Shown here: positions 13,928 through 21,943 of the stretch, one piece after another
Layout: every line of letters starts with the position of its first letter
Numbering within the stretch: the first letter of the stretch is position 1
DNA from: Pseudohongiella acticola
GTDB lineage: Bacteria > Pseudomonadota > Gammaproteobacteria > Pseudomonadales > Pseudohongiellaceae
Direction: 5' to 3'
Length of the DNA stretch: 64,000 nt
NCBI RefSeq assembly: GCF_001758195.1
Contig: NZ_MASR01000001.1
Location: 2,356,001 to 2,420,000, forward strand
Position numbers and translations under genes: made by a program
The notes under the pieces: model-generated
What the model was told of the DNA's origin: nothing
Seen by the model: only the letters and a program-made list of their open reading frames with translations
The model's database searches: none

Positions 13928-14479
13928 ATGAGCATTACTTTCCGACCTCTTACGAAACATGATGCGAACTATTGTAAGGCTATTGATCTCTATATGAGAG
14001 CGTTTCCTGGAGCTCAGCGTATACCAGCATGGATGCTGCGGTATAAGCTTAGAAACGGAAAGGCAGGCTTCAATGTAGTTTACTGGTGTGATAATTGGAT
14101 CGGCCTTATCTATATCACTGAGTATCAAGACATTGCGTTCATGCACTTTCTGGCCATTTCGGAATCCTGCCGCTCTGTCGGTTATGGCATCAAGGTAATG
14201 AATGCAATTAAGGACACTCATGCCGGAAAAAGGATCGTAGCGAATATTGAGAAACCAGATGAGCAGGCAAAAAATTACCAGCAGAGAATTAAACGTAAAT
14301 CGTTCTATGAAAGGTGCGGCTTCAGTTCCTCGGGGTACTTGGTGAAAGAGCCCGGAGAGCAACTTGAGATGATGATATTTGGCGGACTTATCAGTAAAGA
14401 GGATATAGAAGAATTTTACGACAACCTCTTTGGCGGAGTCCTTGGTTTTTTTGTCAAACCTAAAGTCACAAGAATATGA
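13928..14479 (+). CDS. GNAT-family N-acetyltransferase (cassette 22)
   Basis: A 183-residue protein. The start is taken at ATG 13928 (SITFRPLTKHD follows); an in-frame GTG at 13919 is possible. The acetyl-CoA-binding region is visible as MHFLAISESCRSVGYGIKV, where the loop RSVGYG corresponds to the Q/RxxGxG/A motif A, and the later FYERCGF is the usual motif B segment. The acceptor is unknown. One of four GNAT genes in the window; GNATs are frequent integron cargo. Confidence 0.85.
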   Translation: MSITFRPLTKHDANYCKAIDLYMRAFPGAQRIPAWMLRYKLRNGKAGFNVVYWCDNWIGLIYITEYQDIAFMHFLAISESCRSVGYGIKVMNAIKDTHAGKRIVANIEKPDEQAKNYQQRIKRKSFYERCGFSSSGYLVKEPGEQLEMMIFGGLISKEDIEEFYDNLFGGVLGFFVKPKVTRI

Positions 14480-14501
14480 AGCAAGACCTTTGCCACGCAC
14501 T

Positions 14502-14581
14502 TCGTAACAAATCGCTGGAGCGGGACGTTTCTTCCGCTACGCGCTTCGCTCCATGAACGCCCCTCGGCTCAGGCGTTATGA
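14502..14581 (+). other. attC site closing cassette 22
   Basis: R'' TCGTAAC (14502-14508), one change from the expected TCATAAC. R' is GTTATGA (14575-14581). The arms CGCTGGAGCGGGAC and CGCTCCATGAACG. Confidence 0.87.
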
Positions 14582-14596
14582 ATACAGGGCAAGATC

Positions 14597-15031
14597 GTGC
14601 CACTAAGCATAGAAAAAGCGAGAGAAGAAGATGAGGCATGGCTGTTCGAGCTTTATCGCACAACCATGAAGGAGTACGTGGAAAAAACATGGGGTTGGGA
14701 TGAAGCGGTACAGCATGATGGGTTTACTAACCATCTCGGCGTAGCCAACTTTGTCATATGCTTGCATGATAATGATACGGCTGGCTGCTTCTGCCTTAAA
14801 GACGAAGGCGACCATCTTTGGCTGTATCTGGTCCTCATTGACCCTCAGCTGCAAAATCGCGGTATTGGTCGTGCCATAATGGAGCATATCGAATCTATCT
14901 CAAGTGCCGCAGATAAGCCTATGCGGCTTTGCACTATGAAGGTGAGCCCAGCAACAGAGTTTTACCGTCATCTTGGCTACATACAGTACAAAGAAGACGA
15001 GGCGTGTGTTTATTTCAGCAAAAACCCATAA
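14597..15031 (+). CDS. GNAT-family N-acetyltransferase (cassette 23, first gene)
   Basis: A 144-residue protein starting with GTG at 14597. Motif A is clear: LVLIDPQLQNRGIGRAIM (residues about 78-94) containing the pyrophosphate-binding QNRGIGRA loop. The C-terminal FYRHLGY is motif B. The N-terminal MKEYVEKTWGWDE resembles the subgroup with an EYxxxTWGWDE motif. The acceptor is unknown. The stop TAA falls inside a truncated attC, and an SDR gene follows 26 bases later without an intact recombination site between them. Confidence 0.85.
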   Translation: MPLSIEKAREEDEAWLFELYRTTMKEYVEKTWGWDEAVQHDGFTNHLGVANFVICLHDNDTAGCFCLKDEGDHLWLYLVLIDPQLQNRGIGRAIMEHIESISSAADKPMRLCTMKVSPATEFYRHLGYIQYKEDEACVYFSKNP

Positions 15032-15045
15032 CAAACGGCTGCACC
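15026..15045 (+). other. Half attC site (R'' and L'' only)
   Basis: CCATAAC (15026-15032, expected TCATAAC) is followed by AAACGGCTGCACC, the usual left arm, but then the ribosome-binding site of the SDR gene follows directly. The right half is missing, so two cassettes have fused. Confidence 0.75.
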
Positions 15046-15057
15046 AAGGAGAGTTCA

Positions 15058-15810
15058 GTGTCTACTGATAAAGTTGTCATAATCACCGGTGGCGGCAGAG
15101 GGATAGGCGCGGCTACGGCAGAATTGTTTGCCATGAAAGGGTTTGCAGTTTGCATTAACTACAAATCAAATTCAGATGCGGCCACTGAAGTAGTAAGGTC
15201 TATCACTAATAAGGGTGGGCTGTGCGTTCCGATTCAAGCAGATTGTTCTGTCGAAGAAGATGTGGTGCGGTTATTCACCACAGTTGACCGTGAGCTAGGC
15301 GCGTTATCTGTGCTCGTGAATAATGCTGGAATTATAAGACCTCAGTGTCGACTGGAAGACATGGACGCTGATCGCATAAATTCGCTTCTGATAAATAATG
15401 TGACCAGTTATTTCTTATGCTCACGCGAAGCGGTGAAGCGAATGTCTATTAGACGCGGTGGACAAGGTGGAACTATTGTAAATGTTTCTTCTGGGGCGTC
15501 CAAAAGTGGTTCACCCAATGAATATATTGATTACGCATCCTCTAAAGGAGCGATAGATACTCTAACGAAAGGCCTTTCTATTGAAGTCGCTGATGAGGGT
15601 ATTCGTGTAAATTGCGTTCGACCAGGGCTTATCTACACCGGGATGCACGCCGATGGAGGTGAGCCTGACAGGGTAAATCGGCTTAAAGATGTGATACCGA
15701 TGAAAAGAGGCGGTGCTCCCAAAGAGGTTGCTGAGGCGATTTATTGGCTGGCCTCAGAAAAGTCATCTTTTGCTACCGGAAGTTTTATCGATCTAACGGG
15801 AGGGCTATAA
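15058..15810 (+). CDS. Short-chain dehydrogenase/reductase (cassette 23, fused second gene)
   Basis: A 250-residue protein starting with GTG at 15058 after AAGGAG (15046-15051). Classical SDR signatures are complete: TGGGRGIG cofactor loop (residues about 11-18), NNAG, catalytic serine in VSSGAS, tyrosine and lysine in YASSKGA, and a C-terminal TGSFIDLTGG. It resembles NADPH-dependent 3-oxoacyl-ACP reductases and sugar dehydrogenases; substrate unknown. The next attC has R'' GCATAAC, which does not match the core opening this block (GTTATGA), so the SDR came from another cassette. Confidence 0.88.
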   Translation: MSTDKVVIITGGGRGIGAATAELFAMKGFAVCINYKSNSDAATEVVRSITNKGGLCVPIQADCSVEEDVVRLFTTVDRELGALSVLVNNAGIIRPQCRLEDMDADRINSLLINNVTSYFLCSREAVKRMSIRRGGQGGTIVNVSSGASKSGSPNEYIDYASSKGAIDTLTKGLSIEVADEGIRVNCVRPGLIYTGMHADGGEPDRVNRLKDVIPMKRGGAPKEVAEAIYWLASEKSSFATGSFIDLTGGL

Positions 15811-15812
15811 GT

Positions 15813-15857
15813 GCATAACAATGCCAAACACAGGGACGTTGAACTTCGGCGTTACGT
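15813..15857 (+). other. Short attC after the fused SDR gene
   Basis: R'' GCATAAC (15813-15819) and R' GTTACGT (15851-15857) with only 45 bp in total. Inner arms are weak (TGCC, then CGGC). Confidence 0.65.
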
Positions 15858-15877
15858 GTATTGGAATAGGAGATTAT

Positions 15878-16282
15878 GTGGAGCCTGAAATACAAGAAAA
15901 ATTGGCGACATATCCCACTGAAGCGCAAAGGCTGCTTAAAGCTGTACGTCGGCTCATTATATCTGTTGCGGAAGAAAACAATTTAGGTGCAGTTGAAGAA
16001 ACACTCAAGTGGGGTGAGCCCAGTTACCTTGTAAAAGGTGGCACTACGATCCGGATGGACTGGAAGCCAAAAGATCCAGAATCCATAAAGGTATATTTCC
16101 ATTGTCGAACCAGACTGATCGAAACCTTCAGGGAAATATATCGCGACGAGTTCGAATATGAAGGAAAAAGAGCGATTGTTGTCCCCTTGGGCGCTGATAT
16201 CAAAGAGGGGCCACTAGGTCATTGTCTTCAAATGGCACTGACCTACCATAGCTTGAAACACCGCCCATTACTTGGAGCGTAA
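15878..16282 (+). CDS. DUF1801-family protein (cassette 24)
   Basis: A 134-residue protein with the start at GTG 15878, supported by AGGAGA about 5 bases upstream; the longer frame begins inside the attC. The pattern of ETLKWGEPSYLVKGGTTIRM, followed by VYFHCRTRLI and a conserved glycine-rich end, is that of DUF1801 (YdhG-like) proteins, small alpha-beta proteins of unknown function, some with an iron-chaperone-like fold. No signal peptide. Alone in its cassette. Confidence 0.82.
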   Translation: MEPEIQEKLATYPTEAQRLLKAVRRLIISVAEENNLGAVEETLKWGEPSYLVKGGTTIRMDWKPKDPESIKVYFHCRTRLIETFREIYRDEFEYEGKRAIVVPLGADIKEGPLGHCLQMALTYHSLKHRPLLGA

Positions 16283-16294
16283 AGTGATAAACAC

Positions 16295-16372
16295 ATGTAA
16301 CAAAGCCATTAAATTCGCTTCCTTCGGTCGCCGGACTTCATTTCACTCGGCCGTTTATGGCGGGCGTTAGTA
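16295..16372 (+). other. attC site closing cassette 24; last site of the array
   Basis: R'' ATGTAAC (16295-16301), one change from the expected ACGTAAC. R' is GTTAGTA (16366-16372). Body nearly identical to the site at 11626. No attC follows the next gene. Confidence 0.9.
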
Positions 16373-16401
16373 AAAATCACAGCCATAATTGCGAGTAAAA
16401 A

Positions 16402-16881
16402 ATGAAAATTGTACCGTACGACGAATCATTTCGGGACCAGGTCATCGCTCTAACCCTGGACGCATGGCGCCCTGTATTCCCAAAAACCAGGGCTGATGTA
16501 CCCCTGTTTGTATATGAGAACTTCTGGCCACAAGGCTGGGAGATCCGGCAGGAAACTGATATCGGTGCACACATAGACAGCAATCCCGGTGAGGTATGGC
16601 TGGCGATGGAGGATGATGTGCTGCTGGGGTTTGTTGGTGCTGCCATCCATCCGGAAGACAGGATGGGAGAGGTGACGATTATTGCGGTGTCGCCGGACCA
16701 CCAGCAGCGCGGTATAGGCAAGGCGCTGCTGGCGTTCGCCGAGTCTTATATCAAAGACAAGGGTATGAAAATGGTCATGGTTGAAACGGTTGGCGATTCA
16801 GGCCACGAACCCGCTAGAAAAGCGTATGAGTCACAAGGCTATGTGCAATGGCCTGTGGCTCGATATTTTAAGGAGTTATAG
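16402..16881 (+). CDS. GNAT-family N-acetyltransferase at the array boundary
   Basis: A 159-residue protein. Motif A is VTIIAVSPDHQQRGIGKAL (residues about 92-110), with the QQRGIG loop, and the C-terminal part has KAYESQGY as motif B. The acceptor is unknown. It sits 30 bases past the last attC core, yet no attC follows (the expected R'' TACTAAC is absent). It is either the final cassette whose attC was lost or the first resident chromosomal gene. Confidence 0.85.
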   Translation: MKIVPYDESFRDQVIALTLDAWRPVFPKTRADVPLFVYENFWPQGWEIRQETDIGAHIDSNPGEVWLAMEDDVLLGFVGAAIHPEDRMGEVTIIAVSPDHQQRGIGKALLAFAESYIKDKGMKMVMVETVGDSGHEPARKAYESQGYVQWPVARYFKEL

Positions 16882-16960
16882 CCAGCTAAGGTATAAAAGC
16901 GGGCCTGTGATCTCTTGAGGCTCAAACCCAATTGACTGAGTATTCAACTGAGAATCTACC

Positions 16961-19423
16961 ATGATCTTCAACTATCTCGTCACTGCGCTCCTGTCCATCC
17001 GCAAGCAACCGGTGTTCGCTGCCATCAAGATTCTCAGCCTGACGCTGGGCCTGGGTTGCAGCACTCTTGTCCTGTTGCATGTGCAGTTCGTACAGAACAC
17101 CAACAAGCACATCGAAAATTGGGATAGTACTTACCGGCTTGTCACCCACATGATGGTTCGTGATACCAACACCCCTTACCGAACCTTTACCACGGCTGAT
17201 ACTTACCTGGGTTTCCTGCGTCAGGACTATGGCGACCTGATTGAGTACAGTGCCCATATTCGTGGGGGGAACGCATTGTTCGGCCGAGGCACCGAGGCCA
17301 CAGAGAACAGCCTCCACTGGGCCGATCCGGACGTTGTGCCGATTTTCGATCTGGAGTTTGTTCAGGGGGATGCAGCGGGCGCATTGCTTGAGCCGAACAC
17401 AATGTTGCTGACAGAGTCGACGGCGGCGAAGTACTTCGGCAACGAGAATCCCATCGGACAGGTGTTGACCTACAATAATCAGGTAGACATACAGGTTATC
17501 GGCGTCGTCAGAGACGTGCCTGCCAGCGCCACCGTGCAATTTGAGATGTTGATCTCGATACCCACGGGCAGGCAATTGTTCGGCGAAAACTTTATGAATG
17601 GCGAAGGCTGGATCTCGTTCAGTGGTACGCAAACGTATCTGCGTTTCCGCGATGCAGCGTCCGCCTACCAACTTGAAAATGATCTGCGTAACTTCATCGA
17701 CAGGAATATGCCCGAGAATTCGGTGACATTTGCGAGGCAAAACAATTTTGGCCTGTCACTGCAACCCCTGGATGATATTTATCTCAATCCTCTGGATAAT
17801 TTCGGGGCCCCGGAAAACTCCAGCACGCAGCCGGTACTGTACGGGCTGGTGGCTTTTGCCGTGCTCATACTGGTGACTTCGTGCATCAATTATATCAATT
17901 TGTCCCTTGTGCAGATCACTCAGCGCGGCAAGGAAATTGGCGTACGAAAAACGCTAGGTGCAGGGCGCGCTCAGATCATCTCCCAGTTTCTGCTCGAGTC
18001 TCTGCTGCTCACCTTCATCGCCCTGCTACTGGCAGTTCCCATCGTGCTTCTGGCATTGCCGGTGTATGCGAATTTCACAGACATCTCACTGATGCGTGCC
18101 GACCTGTTCGCCTCCGATTTTTTGCCCATGATGCTCGCGCTTGTTTTGCTGACGGGTGTGTTGTCGGGCGTACTGCCTGCGTTATCCCTGTCGCGGATGC
18201 CGGCTATCAACGCGTTGAAAAGTGCAGCGAAATCGTCTCGTGCCGGCAAGTTGACCAAGGCTGCTGTGACATCCGTGCAGTTCACGCTGTCCGCGGCGCT
18301 GATTCTACTGGCGATTGCAATCTATCTGCAGACCCGCCATCTGCAGGAACTTGACGTGGGGTATAACAAAGACAATCTGATCATCGTGGATAGTCGCTTC
18401 AATAATATGGAGAGAGATGCCTTTAACTATTCTGCATTGCTCAACGACCTCCGGCAGCATCCGGGCGTGGTGTCGGTAGCCAGCTCGGAGAACCGGCCGC
18501 CAAGTACGGGTGGCATCAATCCCTGGCGACTGCCCCGGTTTGAACCCGATGAATCCATCACTGTCGCTCACGTCGGCGTGAGCCCGGGCTTCATTGAAAC
18601 CTATCAGATGGAGCTGCTGGCGGGGAGAACGTTCTCGGAAGAGTATGCCTCCGATTTCACGCCCGATGGACCCATAGCTACCGATGTGGTTTATAACATG
18701 GTCATCACGGATTCACTGGCACGTCGCTTCGGGTTTGCCACGCCAGAAGATGCGCTCGACCAGCCCTTTAGTTTGTTCGACTACAATTTCCGGGTTATTG
18801 GCGTCATCAAACGCTTTCAGTTCAGCAGCGGTATGGAAACAGAAGCACGTTCAATTGGCATTTTGCGTTCCACCCTGCGTCCCATGCGCTACCTGCATAT
18901 CAGAGTCGTGCCACAGCAAGCTGACGCTGCGCTTGCTCACATAGATGAAGTATGGGCGAGGCATCGCCCGAACGTGCCCATCGACCGTACATTCTTCTCC
19001 CAGACCTTCGCTGACATTATCGAGAACCGTACCAGTGGATTGAGAATTGCCGCCCTGATGGCAAGCATCATAACGGTATTAATAGCGGGCTTCGGCTTGT
19101 ACGCGCTGGCCTCCTATTCGAGTCTGCGGCGCACCAAGGAAGTTGGTGTGCGCAAGACCCTGGGCGCCAGTACGGGCGCCATTGTAAGATTGCTGGCGTG
19201 GGACTTTGTCAAACCGGTGCTGCTGGCTTGTGTACTGGCCTGGCCATTGGCATGGTTTGCCATAGACCGTTTCTATCAGACTTTTTCGTCTCAGGCAGAG
19301 TTTCCCTTCATGATTTATGCTGTGGTTACCCTGGCAGTAATAGCATTGGCATTGATGACCGTGGCCATGCAATGTTTCAGAACGGCCAATACTGATCCGG
19401 TGAGATCGCTGCGTTATGAATAG
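16961..19423 (+). CDS. FtsX/MacB-type ABC transporter permease without an adjacent ATPase
   Basis: An 820-residue membrane protein with duplicated architecture: an N-terminal helix (about residues 20-42), a large periplasmic domain of the MacB type (to about 280), three helices (about 285-420), a fourth, a second periplasmic domain (about 460-680) and three C-terminal helices (about 690-805). Both FtsX core segments show the conserved KEIGVRKTLGA and KEVGVRKTLGA loops after the helix, the mark of this family. Relatives move lipoproteins, peptides or antibiotics, or act as mechanotransmitters with a partner ATPase. No ATPase or membrane-fusion gene lies within the window nearby, so its partner must be elsewhere. 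Confidence 0.88.
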   Translation: MIFNYLVTALLSIRKQPVFAAIKILSLTLGLGCSTLVLLHVQFVQNTNKHIENWDSTYRLVTHMMVRDTNTPYRTFTTADTYLGFLRQDYGDLIEYSAHIRGGNALFGRGTEATENSLHWADPDVVPIFDLEFVQGDAAGALLEPNTMLLTESTAAKYFGNENPIGQVLTYNNQVDIQVIGVVRDVPASATVQFEMLISIPTGRQLFGENFMNGEGWISFSGTQTYLRFRDAASAYQLENDLRNFIDRNMPENSVTFARQNNFGLSLQPLDDIYLNPLDNFGAPENSSTQPVLYGLVAFAVLILVTSCINYINLSLVQITQRGKEIGVRKTLGAGRAQIISQFLLESLLLTFIALLLAVPIVLLALPVYANFTDISLMRADLFASDFLPMMLALVLLTGVLSGVLPALSLSRMPAINALKSAAKSSRAGKLTKAAVTSVQFTLSAALILLAIAIYLQTRHLQELDVGYNKDNLIIVDSRFNNMERDAFNYSALLNDLRQHPGVVSVASSENRPPSTGGINPWRLPRFEPDESITVAHVGVSPGFIETYQMELLAGRTFSEEYASDFTPDGPIATDVVYNMVITDSLARRFGFATPEDALDQPFSLFDYNFRVIGVIKRFQFSSGMETEARSIGILRSTLRPMRYLHIRVVPQQADAALAHIDEVWARHRPNVPIDRTFFSQTFADIIENRTSGLRIAALMASIITVLIAGFGLYALASYSSLRRTKEVGVRKTLGASTGAIVRLLAWDFVKPVLLACVLAWPLAWFAIDRFYQTFSSQAEFPFMIYAVVTLAVIALALMTVAMQCFRTANTDPVRSLRYE

Positions 19424-19513
19424 AGCAGATGACATGTAGCAGCACTCATGCCTTTGTTTCGGACATCGCCTCTATCTGTTACCGTACCGGCTAGGAAGGT
19501 AAAGGAGGTTGAT

Positions 19514-19882
19514 ATGAGCGATCAGAGACAACCTTTGACGGTCTATTACGATGGCGCCTGTCCGGATTGCGTAAAAGACCGCGAAACGTACGAACGTATG
19601 GCCGCCGACGATGCCAACGTGCACTGGTACGACATTACCGGTAAAGATGACGAGTTACGCAAGCGGGGGATTGATCCTGAGCGAGCACTGCGTGAGCTTC
19701 ACGTCGAGGACGCCAGCGGGAAGATTTATCGCGAACTGGATGCTTACCAGCTGTTGATGCGACGCGCGCCGCGTCTGCGTCCACTCGGCTGGCTGATTGG
19801 CCTGCCGCTGATAAAACCGATGTTGTCGTGGCTATACCGAAAAATGGTGGATCGCCGATTGCGGCGCACCGGGCGGGGGTAG
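19514..19882 (+). CDS. DCC-family thiol-disulfide protein (DUF393)
   Basis: A 122-residue protein starting at ATG 19514 after a perfect AGGAGG (19503-19508); the upstream in-frame ATG lacks such a site. The family signature YYDGACPDC is at residues about 10-18, with the two cysteines in a CxxC arrangement. The C-terminal part has the usual LGWLIGLPLI and LSWLYR amphipathic segments. DCC proteins are predicted thioredoxin-fold oxidoreductases; partners are unknown. Confidence 0.88.
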   Translation: MSDQRQPLTVYYDGACPDCVKDRETYERMAADDANVHWYDITGKDDELRKRGIDPERALRELHVEDASGKIYRELDAYQLLMRRAPRLRPLGWLIGLPLIKPMLSWLYRKMVDRRLRRTGRG

Positions 19883-19887
19883 CGGAC

Positions 19888-20067
19888 ATGAACATGAAAA
19901 TATGTGATGCAATGTTGTCCGATGTACCTGGCATCTACGCCGTTGATCGCATGGCGGCTGAAGACGGCAGTCGAGGGCAGCAGATACGGGACTGGGTTGC
20001 CACTGCCCTGATCACCCGTCTCGAACAGATCTGCAAGACCGAGAAGCTATTCACTACAATCGGCTGA
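19888..20067 (+). CDS. Possible small protein, unknown
   Basis: A 59-residue frame starting at ATG 19888, 6 bases after the DCC stop. The peptide begins MNMKICDAMLSDVPGI, faintly like the start of a CBS domain, but is too short for one. No clear ribosome-binding site. It may be a remnant or chance frame; reported with low confidence because it is close-coupled to the gene before it. Confidence 0.25.
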   Translation: MNMKICDAMLSDVPGIYAVDRMAAEDGSRGQQIRDWVATALITRLEQICKTEKLFTTIG

Positions 20068-20183
20068 GAAGACACTCAACGTTGGGCCATGTGAGTCCGG
20101 CAGAGTGCAAAAGGAATGCAGCCCTGGCTGCTTAATTAGGGTGTCTACTTTTTGTGGGTAGGGCCAATTTTACGAGGAGTCAG

Positions 20184-20669
20184 ATGAGTAAATATTTCCT
20201 TTACATACTTGCCTTATGTTGGCTGCCAGGTTTGCTGGCGAGTGAGAGTCTTGATTTCGATAACTTTTTAGTTGACACCATTTTAGATCAGAAGGTGCCT
20301 GTAATTGACATTTCTTCCCATCCAAAAGGCGAGGTGTTTAAGGAACAACTTCAAAGCGCTACTGGCAATACTATGAACTATGGTGGCCAGTACTATATGC
20401 TTCAGACAGGATGCGGCACTATGTGCCAGGTATTTCTTGCGGTTGACATTACTTCCGGAAAATTGGTGGGCATGGAAGACTCTAATCTAGGCGGTTGCTT
20501 TCAGGAAAATAGTAAACTACTTATTCTTAACCCATTTCTATCCACATATTTTGAAGGCCACATCCCTGAATGGGCTTACACGTACTATTACGAGATCACT
20601 GAAAACGGTTTTTCCTTATTGAGTAAAACAAAAAAGAGTTTTACTGGTTTATGCAAGTTTGGGCAATAA
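20184..20669 (+). CDS. Exported protein of unknown function
   Basis: A 161-residue protein starting at ATG 20184 after GAGGAG. The N-terminus KYFLYILALCWLPGLLAS is a typical signal peptide with cleavage after LLAS. The mature part has four cysteines, including the CGTMC pair (mid-protein) and two later ones, suggesting disulfide bonds in the periplasm. No family recognised. The DNA is lower in GC than flanking genes, and an attC-like remnant follows immediately, so the gene may be a former cassette. Confidence 0.65.
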   Translation: MSKYFLYILALCWLPGLLASESLDFDNFLVDTILDQKVPVIDISSHPKGEVFKEQLQSATGNTMNYGGQYYMLQTGCGTMCQVFLAVDITSGKLVGMEDSNLGGCFQENSKLLILNPFLSTYFEGHIPEWAYTYYYEITENGFSLLSKTKKSFTGLCKFGQ

Positions 20670-20767
20670 CCTAGAAAACCAAGCCAGGTCGCAACTGCGT
20701 TGGGGGACAAATTTCACGCGCCTCCAGCGCTAAAAAGTAAACTTGCCCCTGCTTAGGGGCGATATGC
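20670..20767 (+). other. attC-like remnant outside the array
   Basis: Downstream of the exported-protein gene, AACCAAGCCAGG and later TTGCCCCTGCTTAGGGGC GATATGC resemble the arms and core of the site at 13226. The core reads GATATGC instead of GTTATGC and no intact R'' is present, so it should not be recombinogenic. Confidence 0.45.
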
Positions 20768-20797
20768 GTCCATAAAAATTAAAGTTAGGAGAGGAAT

Positions 20798-21163
20798 ATG
20801 CCAGATTGCATCACGAACTTTTTCGACGCGTGGCAAATTGAGGAGGCTGAGACTCGACGTGCCAAATTAAATAGTTCCGTAGTAGAAACTATACAGTACG
20901 ATGATCCTCGTACACCAGAAACCATAAATGGCATCGCATCATTAGATAGCTATGTGGGTTTGTTTAGTGCAAATGCTCCGGGTTGGTCAGCAAAGGTTAT
21001 TAGAACTGATACGGTCGCGGGTGTCATCCGTGTCGGCGTCGCTTTCTGTGGAATGGGGCCTGATGGCTCTGAACAAGTCCAACTCGGTCAGTATTTTGTG
21101 GAAAAAGACGGAGATCTAATATCCCGGATGGTAGGGTTTGTTGGCATGGGTGATCGGGATTAA
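20798..21163 (+). CDS. NTF2/SnoaL-like protein
   Basis: A 121-residue protein starting at ATG 20798 after AGGAGAGG. The sequence (ITNFFDAWQIEEAETRR, then GIASLDSYVGLFSANAPGW, and ending SRMVGFVGMG) has the layout of the SnoaL-like NTF2 fold: helix, then a conserved small-residue strand, then curved sheet. Such proteins bind or isomerise small molecules; substrate unknown. Located in the low-GC patch next to an attC-like remnant. Confidence 0.7.
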   Translation: MPDCITNFFDAWQIEEAETRRAKLNSSVVETIQYDDPRTPETINGIASLDSYVGLFSANAPGWSAKVIRTDTVAGVIRVGVAFCGMGPDGSEQVQLGQYFVEKDGDLISRMVGFVGMGDRD

Positions 21164-21234
21164 ATTTGTGTGGCGAGGCGTAGCAAAGAGTGATTTAAAG
21201 TTCTCAGTGGGCTTAAACTGGTTAAGGAGCTGAA

Positions 21235-21429
21235 ATGAACAATTCGAACAAAAATGATGCATCTGGAAAGTATGCAATTGCATCTGGCCTCGGCGTAGGT
21301 ATAGCTATCGGGGTAGGTATTGGTGCAGCTATGGGAAATGTGGCACTGGGCATTGGAGTTGGAGTTGCCATCGGTGCCGCTATTGCATCGGAGAGTAAGA
21401 AAAAGCAGAAAAGAGATGCAATTAAGTGA
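21235..21429 (+). CDS. Glycine-zipper membrane protein
   Basis: A 64-residue protein starting at ATG 21235 after AAGGAGC. Residues about 11-54 alternate glycine and hydrophobic residues (ASGLGVGIAIGVGIGAAMG and onward), enough for two tightly packed helices, followed by a lysine-rich tail. It resembles the protein of cassette 19 at 12739 in size, order and composition. Function unknown. Confidence 0.6.
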   Translation: MNNSNKNDASGKYAIASGLGVGIAIGVGIGAAMGNVALGIGVGVAIGAAIASESKKKQKRDAIK

Positions 21430-21486
21430 GCCTGAATTTTCGCCAGGAGGAAAGGATGGTCACTGCACATATAAGGAGGTATCGCC

Positions 21487-21831
21487 ATGTTGATCAAATT
21501 CTACAGTGAGCAGTCGGCGGAATTCGTCATGCTTGATAGTACCGCAAAGCAATTGCTGACCATGATGGGACATGGTGACAGCACCGAAGGCTCCGTCAGT
21601 GGAGAGGCGCTTAACTCCGCATTGGACCGGTTGTCCTCAGCCATTGCGCGCGAGCCGGATTCGTCGGGCAGCGCCAACCCGGATGAGCAGAAGGGTGCCG
21701 ACGGCTGGGATGAAGATGACGATGCTGATGACCCGGAGGAAGTGGCGATCCCTGCGCGTGCTGCACCGCTGATCGACATGCTTGGTCGCGCAAAGGATGA
21801 AGATGGCTATGTGATGTGGCGTCCGGAATGA
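21487..21831 (+). CDS. DUF1840-family protein
   Basis: A 114-residue protein starting at ATG 21487 after AGGAGG (21475-21480). N-terminal MLIKFYSEQSAEFVMLD, a central acidic linker (DEDDDADDPEE) and C-terminal IPARAAPLIDMLGRA match the DUF1840 pattern. Small soluble protein of unknown function found across beta- and gammaproteobacteria. It marks the return to ordinary chromosomal gene content. Confidence 0.85.
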   Translation: MLIKFYSEQSAEFVMLDSTAKQLLTMMGHGDSTEGSVSGEALNSALDRLSSAIAREPDSSGSANPDEQKGADGWDEDDDADDPEEVAIPARAAPLIDMLGRAKDEDGYVMWRPE

Positions 21832-21943
21832 AGGCTTTGGCGCCTGCCCTGTCAGAATGAGCAAGCTTCAAATAAATCCGCTATTATTGGGCCTTGAGTC
21901 CAAATCCAGCCACATTAATCCGTCTATATCAGGGGTAGCCGTA

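Larger units (their letters stand above)
1..16372 (+). mobile_element. Integron gene-cassette array (about 24 cassettes, left part only)
   Basis: Short genes, almost all on the + strand, are each followed by a 42-120 bp imperfect inverted repeat that starts with an RYYYAAC box and ends GCGTTRRRY, which is the attC architecture. For 14 cassettes the closing R'' box is the exact reverse complement of the core that opened the same cassette, as expected if each was once a circle. attC sequences fall into several families (for example those at 1183, 2476 and 10784; at 6186 and 9292; at 3371, 4952, 7393 and 9957), so the cassettes have mixed origins. The last recognisable attC ends at 16372. No integrase, attI or Pc promoter is visible; by orientation they lie left of base 1. 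Inference: a large, probably sedentary chromosomal integron. Confidence 0.93.

Noticed and set aside
13922-14500. 192-codon minus-strand frame opposite the GNAT cassette gene
   Set aside because: Antisense shadow of the acetyltransferase, whose motif A is clear on the + strand.
15821-15877. N-terminal extension of the DUF1801 frame
   Set aside because: Covers the short attC; the GTG at 15878 has its own AGGAGA.
1-16372. Possible CRISPR array because of repeated short blocks
   Set aside because: The repeats are attC sites: variable length, inverted arms, each closing a gene cassette; no equal-length repeats with uniform spacers.
16882-16960. Further attC after the GNAT gene at 16402
   Set aside because: No RYYYAAC box pairing with GTTAGTA and no GCGTTRRRY core; the array signal ends at 16372.
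19888-20067. CBS-domain protein
   Set aside because: Only the first residues look CBS-like and the frame is far too short; kept as low-confidence small frame.
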